A stretch of DNA of 64,000 bases from Ixodes scapularis (GCF_016920785.2 NW_024609837.1:26165533-26229532); one strand, 5' to 3'; shown: positions 33,393 through 45,390, counted from the first letter of the stretch. Translations and numbers: made by a program. Notes: a model not told the origin generated them from the letters alone.

Positions 33393-34580
33393 ATGAACCT
33401 CAGTTCGTTAGGCAAGGCAGATCTGATTCTGATTTGCGAGGAACTGGGTGTGGAGGGGGTGAGAAACAAAATAAAGGCGCTCATCATTGAGGCCATCAAA
33501 GCCACGGGAGCAGATGCGGATGAGCTTGCGGAGAGTTTGGGCTTAGCTAAGGACAGACAGAGAGAAGAGCTCGAAGAGAGGGAGCGAAGCGACCGCATTT
33601 GTCGCGAGGAGTTCGAGCTTGAGCTAAAGAGGCAACAGCAGGAGATAGAGCTCAAGAAACTAGATCTCGAGTTAAAGAAATGTCCATCGGACGACGGAAG
33701 CGGAACGGGCTCTGGCGGCGGATACAGGATATCCTTCAAGATGAAAAACCTTATGCAGCCCTATAAGGTAGGAGAGGATATTGGCCTGTTTCTTGTCAAT
33801 TTCGAGCGGACTTGCGAGAAGGTAGCTTTCGCTCGCCATACCTGGCCGCAGAGACTGCTAACCCTGTTGCCGTGTCAAGCAGCCGACGTCGTAACGCGGC
33901 TGTCAGAGGAGGACGCTGAGAGCTACGACGTGGTGAAGTCGAATCTCCTTAAGAGATACCGTCTTTCCACGGAGGCGTTCCGGCTGCGCTTTCGACAGGC
34001 CAAAAAGGGGAGGGACGAATCATACCTCGAGTTTGCGTATGACCTAAAGGCCAATCTCATTGAATGGCTAAAGAGTGCTGAAGTATTCGACAATCTCGAG
34101 AGTGTGGTGGAGTGCTTCTGGTTGGAGCAGTTTTATCGCTCCATTCCTGAGCAGGCGCGACTCTGGATCCTCGACCAGAGGGAAGTAAAAACAACCCAGA
34201 GGGCAGCAGAGCTGGCGGAACAGTACGCGGTACGCAGAAACCTTCGCGAGGAGGACCGCTATGGTTCGGGTCGCCGGGACACAGAGCCAAAAGGCTATTC
34301 ACGAAAAGAAAAATTCGGAAAACGAGAAAATCTCACAAAGAAGGCTGCGCCCGAAACCCAAGGTAACGAAAGGAGGAGTCGTCCTAATTAGGAATATCAA
34401 TCGATCAGGGAGAGTTCGGGCACAAAGCCTGAACAAAAGAGGGCGTTCGAAGCCAAGAAGCCAATGGTGTGCTTCAAGTCTCAGAAACCGGGGCATATCG
34501 CGGCCGGATGTAACGTCTCCCAACGTCGTATTTTCCTACATAAGGGAGAACGAGGAAAACAGGCGGCTGCTGGAGCCTGA
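33393..34580 (+). pseudogene. Gag of the Gmr1-like element (stop-interrupted)
   Basis: The structural polyprotein would package element RNA. The frame from ATG 33393 is open for 332 codons to TAG at 34389-34391 and then continues in the same frame to TGA at 34578-34580. Residues 1-45 hold a small helical SAP-like segment (ICEELGVEG), residues 47-96 a highly charged heptad-like segment, and residues 109-300 the capsid. The capsid includes LRFRQAKKGRDESYLEFAYD and the SCAN-like LEQFYRSIPEQARLWI. After the stop, MVCFKSQKPGHIAAGCN is a CCHC zinc knuckle with its second Cys replaced by Ser. The stop and the lost Cys show inactivation, although the first 332 codons could still yield a truncated capsid-like protein. 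Confidence 0.87.
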
Positions 34581-34914
34581 CTTGAGCGACCTGACGGTGA
34601 ACGGGAAGGCGCGCAGGGTTCTCCGAGACTCGGCTGCCACAATGGACGTGATCCACCCAACCTACGTAGACCCCAACGGGTATACAGGAGGTTGTGCGTG
34701 GATCAGGCAGGTGGTCGAGGAGCACAGTGTGTACCTCCCGGTCGCCCGAGTTTGCATAGAGGGTCCGTTCGGTACGCTCCACACCGAGGCTGCGGTGTCC
34801 GGCAGCCTGCCGCTTCATTACCCCTACATCTTCTCAAACAAATCTGATCAGATGCTCCGAGAGAAGGGTCTTAGCTTTTCGGTGGGTTCTGTTCAAGCTC
34901 TAACTCGCCTCTAA
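34540..34914 (+). pseudogene. Aspartic protease remnant of the Gmr1-like element
   Basis: In the +1 frame relative to Gag, LLEPDLSDLTVNGKARRVLR leads into DSAATMDVIHPTYV. This is the retropepsin active-site region, which normally reads D-S/T-G-A; here the Gly is Ala (codons at about 34627-34638). The flap-side segment follows to 34914, where a stop ends the frame. The frame change from Gag could reflect a natural frameshift or a later indel. A catalytic Gly-to-Ala change would be expected to harm the enzyme. Confidence 0.72.
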
Positions 34915-35516
34915 GGCACGGGACCTTGCTACAAAATTTCAGTATGAATCGGAGTGCTCGGATTCGGCTGAGACGGTGTGTAAAAAAGTTACCGGCGAAA
35001 AAACTAAAGTTCAGGCGGACAGTGCTCAGGCACCTGTAAGGGAGACTGATCCCGAGATCACGGAGGCAGAGCCAAGCGCGGCGGAAAACGCTCAGCATCT
35101 CGCAGGGGAGCTGGAGCCAGAGGGAATCGCCTTGACACTGGCGTCAGCTAGTTTTCAGAGGCTCTTGAGCGTCGAGCGATCAACTTTGATCGCAGAGTAG
35201 GAGGGGGATCATTCGCTCCAAAACTTGAATGAGTGTTGCCGGGAAGGCCTAGCTCGGAAGAACGTTACGTTCCACAAGTGGTCGGGTGATGTACCGGAAG
35301 TATCGAGACCGCAAAGGGGTAGAATTCGATCAACTTGTCGTGCCAAGCAGGTACCGACGAGACCTTCTCCACCTGTCCAACGGCGGCTCGTGGTCTGACC
35401 ATTTGGGGATCAAAAAGACGAAGGCACGCTTGCTGCAGCAATATTCGTTTGACATGAAGTACTACAAGCGGGGTAAACTGCATACGAACGCTGACAGCTT
35501 GAGCCGCTGCTCCTAG
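34915..35516 (+). pseudogene. Pol remnant: integrase H2C2 finger joined to RNase H end
   Basis: After a linker with several frame changes, the frame 35286-35516 reads MYRKYRDRKGVEFDQLVVPS, then RYRRDLLHLSNGGSWSDHLG and KKTKARLLQQY. This is the His-His half of the integrase zinc finger. It passes without a break into FDMKYYKRGKLHTNADSLSR, the last segment of RNase H. The integrase core (DDE), reverse transcriptase and most of RNase H are absent, consistent with a single in-frame deletion near 35450. In Gmr1-type elements integrase precedes RT, so no rearrangement is needed. Confidence 0.8.
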
Positions 35517-36007
35517 GCTGATGGAATCGATGAAATGGATTGCCCCCTTTTGCGGAAAGTCTATTTGTGCGTCCACAAAATTGTTAGTGAAGCATTGATA
35601 CTGGGTTTTAAGGAGTATTCCTAGTTTGTATGAGTCTTAACTGTGCATTTACGTTAGTTATTTTAGGGTTTCTTTTCACGGGAGTCCGAGTTTATTGCTT
35701 TTGTTCTCTGTATTAGTTCCAAGCAATAGCAATGTTGAATTTTGATTTTGCTTTTGTTAAGAACGTTTTGGTGTTATGCCTGGTGTGTCTCGGGGGATGG
35801 GCTGGGCGCTTGCCTACTGGGTGGTTTGAGGTTGTCGACTGCGGGAGTCCTGGTTATCATTGTTGTTGAACCCACCCACACGGCAGATGCAAGACCTAAA
35901 GCGGCTGGGATTACAGCGTCGCCATCCCAGCGTTATCGACTGCGATCTTCAGCCGAGTGGCTGCTGACTGACTCCACCTCAGGATCGACTTCGGGCGGCG
36001 GAGGTGC
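35517..36007 (+). other. 3' non-coding part of the LTR element and polypurine tract
   Basis: About 490 bp between the RNase H stop and the 3' LTR, without a recognised frame. It ends with the purine-rich tract described for the 3' LTR. Confidence 0.6.
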
Positions 36008-36670
36008 TGTTATGACCCGTCTCCACCTCCCTGGGTTGTGAGGATCGACCTTGCATTCCGGTGCGGACGACGACCAAGCGGACGTCGAGACGGTTGGAGT
36101 GCGATCCGAACACTTTTTGCACGTTCGACCAAAAACCGGAGAAGCGTTTCTCTCGGGCCTCGGCTCAAGGGCATCAGAACCGACGTTGCCGTCGGTGTGT
36201 TCTGTCTACGGCGTCTGCATTCCACGGAGGCGTCTGCATTCCACGAGAACGCCAGACAGAATCCCACCCTGAACAGAGGGGCAGTCTGTTGAGTCTGCGT
36301 CTACCGCATGCAAGACAATCGCCTACTAGTCGCTCTCAATTCGGAGAAGAACAACGACCGAACATCGGGGCCGAGAGGAGGAGGCTGACGTCGAGGCCAA
36401 CTTTGGAATGCGGCGCTAACCAACCAATGGCACGGCAGCTCCAGATCCCCGATTTTATTATATAAGGACCTGTTCGGCTGCCCATTCGGGGCGCTCCTTC
36501 TGCCAATAAGCTAAACGATATACTCATGTAAATAAACTAGTTTTATGTCCTGTTAAGTTTTCCCGATCTGTTTCCCCGACTGTCTGGCTGGGACGTTGTT
36601 CGCGAGAAAGGTTGGACGCCAGCGAGATGGTCATGCTACCCGAGACCAGGCTGGGCGTCGACTCATAACA
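36008..36670 (+). repeat. 3' LTR
   Basis: The same 663-bp sequence as 32500-33162, with TGTTATGA...TCATAACA termini. It is preceded by the purine-rich CGGGCGGCGGAGGTGC (35992-36007), which fits a polypurine tract. CCAATGG near 36423, TATATAAGG near 36459 and AATAAA at 36531-36536 look intact, so outward transcription into 36.7 kb and beyond is conceivable. Confidence 0.92.
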
Positions 36671-36744
36671 TCGCAGGCAGCTGAACAAATGCAAGCGGTG
36701 GTGCGTCTTAACTTCTAAGCATATTGTTATCGTCAACGAGACAA

Positions 36745-36776
36745 GTCGAGATTAGCCTGTAAAGGCTAATCTCGAC
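36745..36776. repeat. Perfect 13-bp hairpin downstream of the 3' LTR
   Basis: GTCGAGATTAGCC (36745-36757) and GGCTAATCTCGAC (36764-36776) form a perfect stem with a 6-nt loop. No T-run follows, so it is not a simple terminator; its role is unknown. Confidence 0.8.
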
Positions 36777-37445
36777 TCATCAAACAAATCAAACAAACCA
36801 CCGAGCAAGACGCGTGCGTTTCGTAGTTTGTCATGGACCATGTCAGGGACCATGCGAGGGACCTCTTCTGGTCTGCTGGAGAATCTTTATCGATAAATTC
36901 CCCAGAGAAAAAGGCTCTACTCAATAAAAACGCGATGGATGCGGGAACATGATTCTAGTCAAGGGACTTGTGGGGTATTAATTCGCATTAGTATTTCAAT
37001 GGGAAATATTTAACTTCCTGAGTGACGCATGTAGGATGTAGCTTAGCTAAGGGTTTCCTTCTCTCAGGGTAAGCTGAGAAAAAAAATTTTTTTTTTTTTT
37101 TAATGTGGTCTGGGATTTAGTGCAAAGAGACTGGGGAGCCATGAAATAAAAGTCTAGACGTGTCCAAAAGTTTAATTGCTTACTGATATTTTAGGGCTGT
37201 CATCTAAAATGTTCCCGGGGAACATTGCGTTGTCTGTCGTTGTTCAGTTGCTGTTAGACATTTGCAAGCCGTTTATGTTCAAGAAAGTTGGGAATGTACT
37301 GGGTGTAAACGGCCCGGCGGACGTTAGACGAGCAATATTTGTCACAATCCGTCGGCTAAATGACTAAAATAGTTTAATAAACTTTCTGAGTTATGATTCT
37401 ACGAGTCATGTTCCAATTGCAATATTAAAGCCAATCAGTAATAAT
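36777..37445. other. No recognised gene
   Basis: AT-balanced sequence with T-runs near 37087-37103 and a short perfect palindrome, AATGTTCCCGGGGAACATT, at 37208-37226. No coding region is recognised. Confidence 0.45.
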
Positions 37446-37453
37446 GGTTAGAC

Positions 37454-37950
37454 CACTGATCTCTACTATAGAGGGCTGGATGACGCTTAGCTGCTCTCCG
37501 ACCCTGGCGCAAGTGAAGCCACCGGAAGTTCTATGCTTGTCCCGGAAGTCGGGCATGCGCTGGGCTTCCTAGTGCATTCAGTCGATATTTTGGACCATGC
37601 TTTTTTATGTCTTTGATTGGGTTTTAATACTCCCGTTCTGGATTAAATCCCGAGAATGAGGCATTTGAACTTGGGATATATTCACAACTTGATCAACTAG
37701 AATCTCAAAATGTTTACATTGAATGGCTTCCCATGATGCTTCTCGGGTCCGCATGCGCTCTTACTGCGCAACAAGCAGGCTCTCTTGAGGGAACAAGCGG
37801 AAATCCAGCGCCCTCGACGCTTTTCGAACCAGCACTCGGAAGGGTTACAAAGCCTGCCAAGCGCTCACTTCCGGGACAAGTCGCTCACTTCCGGTGGCTT
37901 CATACATGTTTGCTCAATGCGCAATCCACTTCCTCTAGTGGAGATCAGTG
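37454..37950. mobile_element. hAT-like MITE (CACTGATCTC family) with perfect 8-bp TSD
   Basis: The ends CACTGATCTC and GAGATCAGTG are flanked by identical octamers GGTTAGAC (37446-37453 and 37951-37958). Inside, ACTTCCGG words recur (CGGAAGT and ACTTCCG on both halves), giving a partly palindromic interior with no transposase. It shares its ends with 21383-21966 but little of the interior, as expected of MITE subfamilies that use one transposase. Confidence 0.9.
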
Positions 37951-37958
37951 GGTTAGAC

Positions 37959-39990
37959 CAATTTATAGCATTTCGCGAGAAGGCAATGGTTTTCGAAATG
38001 TTTAGCGAAATGGTTTTGAATGTATGTAGGCCATTCAAAAAGTGCACATACGAAGCTCGCCTCATTATCAAGGTACAAGTCAGATCGTACTACCGTAACC
38101 GTACCCATGCGGTCACCTCGTCCTTTTTCTTTTTTTATCTCAGCAGCGAGTGATTGGAAGAAGCGTCGACCGAACACTGCCTAGATAACGAGAAAGTGCC
38201 AGTCACACTTCTCCGCTAAATTTTGCGGGCCCACCCTAAATATTCAGGCGGTACCAACACTTATTAAAATGCCGAGAAACATGCAAAAACGTATGGATGA
38301 ATATTTCAAAAACCACTGCCTTTTAGCAAATTCTATAAATTTGTCTATCCATTACTAGAAAGCATGACTCAAAAAACTAATAGTTAAAAACGTCATTAGG
38401 CCATTTTAGTTAACTAGGCGATGGATCGTGATGAAATATTGCCCAATCTAACGTCCTCCCAGTACTTTAACTAAATACGCAGTAGAACCAGCAGCCCTGT
38501 AAAAAGCCCCGCTTTAAAAAGAAAAACAAATGTGTTAGAAGTAAAGATAAACACCCTGCATATTATGAAATTAAGTGAAACAGGAGCATCGTTTCACTTT
38601 AGATCTTAAAAATAACGTAGCCCGTTCTCGTGACGGTTTTACCGATGTTACGTGAGTTATCCTCCTGAACCACTTTTCCGCGCTAGAGTGTGGTACCTCA
38701 CGTACAATCGATAAGTGACTGTTTAATTCTTTCGAAGATCAAAGAATAATCTATTGTCACTTTAATGTGATTCGTATTTGCCTAGGATATTTTCACTACG
38801 TGTTCTAATCAAAATGTCATTCCTCATCGAATAACATCACCACCATACTTGAAATGCGCATACAGCTTGAAAGACTCTAGTAGAAAAAGGTTATCAGTTT
38901 CGCATGAATTATGAAAACCTATTTATATATTCGCTCTCGAAAATGGAACCCTGCAGTAGGCGGGCAGTTTTACGTTTGGTTTTGGAGGCCTCGAGTGAAG
39001 CGCGTGAGATGTTGTTTATCGTAAAAGTCAGAATCTTCTGCGGGCGGTTGGTCTTTCATTTTGGCCACCTAAAGTATCGCATTCCCGCGTCACGCAAGCT
39101 CGCTTTGCCGCAATGCCGGAGCGCCTTATGGCAAAGTGCACTTTACGGAACGTGAGTTGCGTTTTGAATTTGCAGATTTTACAACTAGCTTTCGAGAACC
39201 CCAAAAAGGTGGAGGGAAAATTGTTAGAGCAATTTTCACAAGGCGTCGGAAGGAACAAAATTACTTTCCTGCCGATCTTAGGGGGAAAATACTGCAAAAT
39301 CGCTATGTATTTTAAGTCACATTAAAGGAGCTGTGCAACGATTTTAACGTTGAAAGAATTGGCACTTTCTGCTTTTGATATTGTTCACTGTGTCACAAAT
39401 GGCAGAAAACACACCTCCTTTCATCGAAATGTTGCGATTCCGCCGCGTGATAGCGAGGCAAAACTTGGAATATTTCCCGACCTGCAGCCACGAGCGGCGG
39501 CCATGAGAAACAAGCGGCGTGACGTCACTTGGGCAGTTGTAAAAAAGATAGCAAGTTGTGCGAATACCTGCTCGATAAAAGGAAACTTTTCTATAAATCT
39601 TGTCGTTCCAACATATATATAAATGCGTCAAAACCCTGGTATCATCGACAAAACTCATTATACGGAGTTCTAGGGGCGCCATCTATCCTAGGTCCACAAA
39701 ACTGCGAATAGCCGCCAGAAGCCGGAGGGGGACAGCGCCGGACGGGCAAGGACAGGTATGGCCGGACCCGGATGAGACTTTCCCCCTTTCACCGTATATT
39801 TCGCGGGGCGCCCGCCAGCACGTGGCCACGCGGTCGCGAGCGGATGAGTTCTCGCTGCTCGCTGATGGCTCTAAAGAGAGAACTTTTCCGGAACCCCGCG
39901 CCTACTCAAGTGACGTCACTGCGCACGTGACCCGGAAGACGATGTACGAGTTGAGAGGCGGCAAAAACCCGGATCTTTTTCATTTTTTAA
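37959..39990. other. No recognised gene; two TGACGTCA-containing stretches
   Basis: Several unassigned frames occur at 37785-38153 and 39028-39995. GTGACGTCACTTGG (39519-39532) and CAAGTGACGTCACTG (39908-39922) are roughly mirrored 390 bp apart, which may mark the two ends of a further decayed element. No exon is recognised. Confidence 0.45.
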
Positions 39991-42390
39991 AATAAAAAAC
40001 TAGGGTATCCAGGCAAAATCTGTTTTCTGTAGTTCACTGCAGAAGTGTCAGGCATCAACTTACACAATTATTTAAGCAAAGCCCTGAAATTGTTGCACAG
40101 CTCGTTTAAAAGTTGTCTGTCAACTTGCAGAACCCATCAAGGATGATGTAAATAATTTCCTGTAACTAATTTGCTCTTTTCAGAAGAAATTACTATACAT
40201 TCCAAAATCAATTACCGTGACACATTTTTGTTTTACTTCAAACGCGTTTATCTTGGGTTCATTTTTAGGTTTCGATTCGCCCGTTCGGGAAAACTGTCAT
40301 ATTACAATTTATATTGAAATGATGTGCAAAGCAAGGCTTTCACGTTTCCATACTGACGTTTTTTAAGGAACGCTACTGCACAATTCCACACTTATACCTA
40401 AAAAATAACAAAAAAACGTCAGAGAAAAGTTTTTTTTTTTTTTTACGTAACACTTTTTGATTTTAAAATCTCAAGACGTTTTACACCGTTAAACTTAAAA
40501 TGTTATTTGAAATATGTATTTGTTTTTAATACCATTCGTGGAGCTAGACTCGACAATTATGACGAACGTTCGCGAATAATTTTTACTTAATTTGTTTGCA
40601 TGCGTCAATTCTTTTTTATCAATTTATTCGCATGTATACGTTTATTTGTTTTTGGTTCCTATATCTCTCGTTTTCTCTCCCTCTCTCTCTCTCTTTCTCA
40701 CCAGCTTACATATCTTTCTTTTTTTTTTGTATTCAGAGTATTATTTTTAGTCGTTTTTTTTAGCCAGCATTTAGTAGATAGTCATCATCCTTAACGAGTT
40801 TCTTCCACCGTGTGCTTGGGTAATTTAGCCATAGGTCTATCAGAAGATCAGTTATCAATAGGCACCATTTTCAAGAATCTCAGGTAGATAATAAAGTTTT
40901 CTAAAAGAATTGCCGCTGTGCGACGCTGGTCGGCCATGTCTGCGCTCGCACCGCCCTCTCTTTGTCGTCGTTCCAACCGCTTACCAGCCTAGTTCTCTTT
41001 CCTTCCGCTCTCCCGGGGTGGCGGTCCCGTCGCGCGTGTCTAGTTTCCTCCGGCTCCACGGGGCGGGTCTGTGTCGTGTGCTAAACAGCTTCGCTGGTCA
41101 TCCAGCTTCGCAGAGTGGAATGGCCTATGATTTGTTTTTGTTCAACCCTTTTTATGGTACCGCAACACACCGGTTAAATGAGATTTAATATTAACGAATG
41201 TATTCAATAATATTCTATTATATTGAGCACCCTCAATAATAAATACCCTAATTTTTTTTTTTGTTATCTTTGCATTCGTTTCACAGAAATTTGTCTGTTA
41301 ATATTCATTATAGACGCCATGCCCTAACTCCTGTCGGTTGTCGTGACGGTTAGGGCAGCCAAGGGTTAGAAAGAATAACATCGTTAATTTTCTTGCTGCT
41401 GTTAGCGTTGTAAGAAGCCATAGTTTAAATGATAACGACATCATTATATGTTGTTCTGTGATCCTGTTTTAAGATGGCAAGCCTCCAGATTGGGCTCTTG
41501 CGTTATAATCAGCGAACATTTTGAAACCCCTGTTCAACTTCGATGCTCGCTTTCAGAATTGCAAGTTAATTAAGGCTGGTTCTAGGTTCTCTCGTAAGCG
41601 CTTAACTCACTGGCTCACTGGCGCTACCTGTCGGGCAACGCTAGAACATCTGACGAGAGCGTAACTAAATTAAATTTTCCCAGTTTTTGTGAGAAAAAGA
41701 AGATACGCGTTATCTATAAAGAAATGGGCGCTTATAACGTTGCCGGGATTATTTCATGCACACGCTGAAACTAAAATGCGTTCAAAATTACTTCAAAATC
41801 CTAGACGCGGGTTAATTGGACTTGTTTCATGGCTAACCGATTGATGCCGGCGGTGTGCTAGTGTGTTAAACAGTTACGAGAGAACTCGAACGATGTGTGA
41901 ACCTGCTTCGAAAACCCACCCCATCTTTCAGCAGCAATAGGTATATTATTCATCCCGGGGCAGAAGCCGAATTCGTTTAATAGCTCTTTCCGACCAAAAT
42001 ACGTGGTTCCATGCAGACACGTCCGCAATCCTCGCTGCCCAACGCCCACGAGGCGCAAATCAAAGTGTCGTTGTACGACCAACTAGGTCTCTGATCACTC
42101 ATTGTCAGACGCGCTGCCATCAAAACAGAAAACGAAAACAAAACCTGCAGAGAAGATCGAGGGCAGTGCTATTCGGGCGGTCGATATACACGCTTCTAGT
42201 TGGCCACGCCGCCGAGCGCGGTAATGATGATTGTCCGTTCCCGGAGAAACCCGATATAGTACTCTAATTAGGTATCCGACTGAAACCTCTTTGACGGTTT
42301 TTTTTTTGTTCTTTTGTGTCGTTGTTCCGTCGTCTCAAACTTTCGGTCACCCATTACACGCTGCTACTATATAGTGTGTTGTAGAAGCAG
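39991..42390. other. Mostly AT-rich intergenic DNA with a (CT)n run
   Basis: A (CT)n run lies at about 40675-40705. A GC-richer island at 40910-41110 has an unassigned 92-codon frame. GCCCTAAC (41321-41328) is mirrored by GTTAGGGC about 27 bp downstream. No gene is recognised. Confidence 0.45.
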
Positions 42391-42480
42391 GGCAACTATT
42401 GGGTGGGCTTTTTTCGGAGCACCCAATCGCCAGGGCGACGGGTTTATTGGATGCGCTCGCCGGCGTGATTGGATCCGTCC
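42391..42480. promoter_or_regulatory. Cluster of CCAAT boxes, possible promoter-like segment
   Basis: ATTGG or CCAAT words occur four times in about 75 bp (CTATTGGGTG, CACCCAATCG, TTATTGGATG, TGATTGGATC) in a CpG-rich stretch. Such spacing is seen at NF-Y-bound promoters, but no exon or transcript evidence follows, and MITEs in this window also carry CCAAT pairs. Confidence 0.3.
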
Positions 42481-45390
42481 CCGTTGCTCAATCGCGTGTT
42501 CTCGTGACGCCATTCATTTTCCACCGGGATTTTTGCCCGCGTGCCGCTGTGAGCAAGGTCACTACCACCTCTTTGAACACGAGGCATGGGCAAAGACGTC
42601 GTCGTTAATGGCATGTTTATGTATCCCCGACCCGTTTTAAGCGGACATCTCGATAAGGCTTGCCGAGATACGCCGCAAGGTGGCAGACGCTTTTCGTCTT
42701 TGCGTTGACGCGTGTTATCGTCGCGTTCGTTGTTAGACTCTACGTGAAGGGTGGCCGGCGACGCGAGACGCGTTGACGGTGACGCAGACGCGAGCTATAC
42801 GCGGCGCTGCGTGCATCCACCAGTGACGACGTTAATGGGGGGAAAAACGCCGGCATTGTCCTCTAGGTGGTGATTAACAGACGGAGAAATTTGTGAAATT
42901 AAAAATTTCCCGTTAAAAAAAAAGAAAAGAAAAGAAGAAAGCATATTTTAGAATGCAATTATAAAAAAAAGTTACAAAGGGGGAAATAAAAAAGTCACAA
43001 AGGGAACAACATGGGTATAGAGTCTTCCAACGCCGAATCCAAAACAAGAAACCCAAAAATGGGGCATTTCAGTAACGCGTCTGAAACTCGTCGACATCTG
43101 CTCAGACAAAATGGCTGCCCCGGTAGTTCTTGGCGCGTAAACAGTTGTCACGTGAGGCGAGTGGACGAAAGGCCGCCGTGACTTCGTCAAGTAATGGGGA
43201 AAGAACTGTCGGCACTCTACCATCGTATCAAACATATGAGGGACTCCACACAAAGACAGCTTAGGATTTCGACAGTGAAAACCAAACCGCAGTGTGACTG
43301 TCCATCGAGCTTCGCTATTTTTTTTTTTCGTCTTCTGCTGTTTCGTACATGAAACCAAACCGTAAATCTGTCGATTTCGAGATTAGAATTTATTTAGTTT
43401 TGTCGTAGCATGAGCGTCGCGGCGTTAGATCTGACGCGTCGTTAAAGCGCCTTTGAAGCGTGCGACGAGAAAGCGACGCCGTACATGACAGCGGATTCTG
43501 AATGGGACGCCAGATGCACGGCCTGTTTCTGACTGAATAATGCAACATGTGTGTCCAATGTGTTTCATCACAGAACCTAAAAAAAAAAAAAGACATACGA
43601 AAGAAAAAAAACTTTCTTCGTGGTTGCACCTTTCTCTGCACCCTTTCCTGTGTGTCCTTTCCGCCTTTCAAGCCTCCAATCCCACAATCAATGCTTCCAA
43701 CAAACGCAAAATAAAAATAAAAAAAATAAAAAATAAAAAAATATAAGAAAAAAAAAAGAAACGTGACGTAACACAGAGCGGAAGCATCATTGTCAAGCCT
43801 TCGGTTGCAGACCGAAAAAAAAAAAAAAAAGAAGATAAATCAATCACAGCACGGTCGGTTTCCTGATTTCTGCAGTGCGCATGGAAATCAATACATACCA
43901 GGACGCTCGATTCCGTATCGAATCAGGGTTTTTGCTTTTGTTTTGACACTGGAAACCTGATCGATTATTCTTCGCTTTGTGTAACATGCGTGTCCCTAAA
44001 GACCGATGTCGGAATTTCGACGGTCGAACCAGAAGAAATCACATTTCCGTACAAAAACGACACTCTCATCTTTCTCTTGTGCAGACCCATTATAATGAAC
44101 ACTAGTGGCTCTACTCGCGCTAGTGTGATGTCGCAAATTGAAGCAGACCAGCCGAAAATTGACTTCCGGTCATGCATTTCTATGTGAAAGAGTGAGCGCA
44201 TTTTTTCCCTGCTCTCGGTTATAAGAGAGAATATCACGAATAATTTGTACGTACTAGGCATATTGGAACATTTCTGTCGGGCAGACGAAACAATGGGTCA
44301 GTTACGGAGTTTTTTTTTTTTTTTTTCAAATTGATGGCATTAAACACGCTGATAAAACGGCTTCGTACATGCATGTATGTGCACTGTTGGACACTGTCAG
44401 CGCGAACACAGCTTCGGCGTTTCTCAGCATGAGGGGGGGAGGGGGGAGGGGAATATACGTGCCTGACGAATGAATGAAATCTGGAAAACTAAGTCGGCAA
44501 GAACTACACGGTAACAGTGGATGAGTAACTCCCTGTACATTAAACTATCAAACTTAATTGAAGGCCACAGTTCGATTTGCAGTAAGTACTGCTTTATTTT
44601 TTATGCTCATGAATATGTGCGAAGATGCTTGTTCTGCGTTCAAAACATCACACGCACGCTCGAAATCTTTGAAAATAGGGTGACGCCAGAGAACAGGTGC
44701 CCAATACGAGCTGCTCGGTATAGTAAATAATACAAAGAAACACATTTCATAGCCCACGTACTTTATTATTTAAGTTTTGAATGGTTTTAACCGCTCGTAG
44801 AGATGCATGACGGGGTTATTTTCATATAGTGACAGGACAGGCGTATTAGCAATATAGAAGCGCCACCGGAATGCTAGCAAACCTTGAACACACTCTACGT
44901 TACTTTTGATTGCTATCTTGCTTAGAATCGTCGCTCGTTTTTAGACGATTGCCATGGAACAGAGGTTAGGGCCTTAAATATAGCGAAGTTTAGCATCGTG
45001 CGCTGCTGAAGAAAAATACTGTAACTAAAGTACTAACACTTCTACAACGATAATAAAATTACATACTAATGCGGACGGCCGAAATAACAAAGGTTATCCA
45101 TGTTATTTTCCGGCGAAGAGACCAAATGCACGCGCACTTTGTCGTAGGAACGCACAGGAGCACCGCAAAAGTAGATTGATTGCTGTCTGCTTCAATTTAC
45201 ATCCCGGAAGTCACATAGACACTAGCGCTGGTTGAACCTCTAGCGTATACTTAACTCTATGGGCTGACCCCCAAAATATCTTTTAATTCATAGTTTCCCA
45301 TATTTTACAACCCGACTAATTTTGGCCGAGTTGATACTAACAAGAAATAAAATGTATACAGTATTTTGTGATAGTTCTAAAGGCTAATGT
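42481..45390. other. No recognised gene; homopolymer-rich
   Basis: A/T runs occur at about 42915-42935, 43320, 43580-43590, 43720-43755, 43813-43830 and 44310-44326. Frames at 42972-43358 and 43965-44261 have no family I recognise. Confidence 0.45.

Larger units (their letters stand above)
32500..36670 (+). mobile_element. Gmr1-like Ty3/Gypsy LTR retrotransposon, internally deleted
   Basis: Paired 663-bp LTRs flank a 2.85 kb interior. In order the interior carries a primer-binding region, a Gag with an acidic/basic coiled segment and SCAN-like capsid, a zinc knuckle, an aspartic protease, an integrase H2C2 zinc finger, and the C-terminal end of RNase H next to the 3' LTR. Integrase ahead of RT/RNase H is characteristic of the Gmr1 clade of Ty3/Gypsy, the same clade from which vertebrate SCAN domains derive. 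The integrase catalytic core, all RT motifs and most of RNase H are missing, apparently by one deletion near 35450. An in-frame stop in Gag and a lost protease glycine confirm that it is dead. The two LTRs differ at roughly 25-35 places by eye, so it is not a very recent insertion. Confidence 0.9.

Noticed and set aside
35286..35516. Rearranged pol gene (integrase moved before RNase H)
   Set aside because: The order is the normal one for Gmr1-type elements, so a simple deletion explains it without rearrangement.
42391..42640. Promoter plus first exon of a gene (108-codon frame)
   Set aside because: The CCAAT cluster is suggestive, but the frame has no known domain and there is no splice donor I trust.
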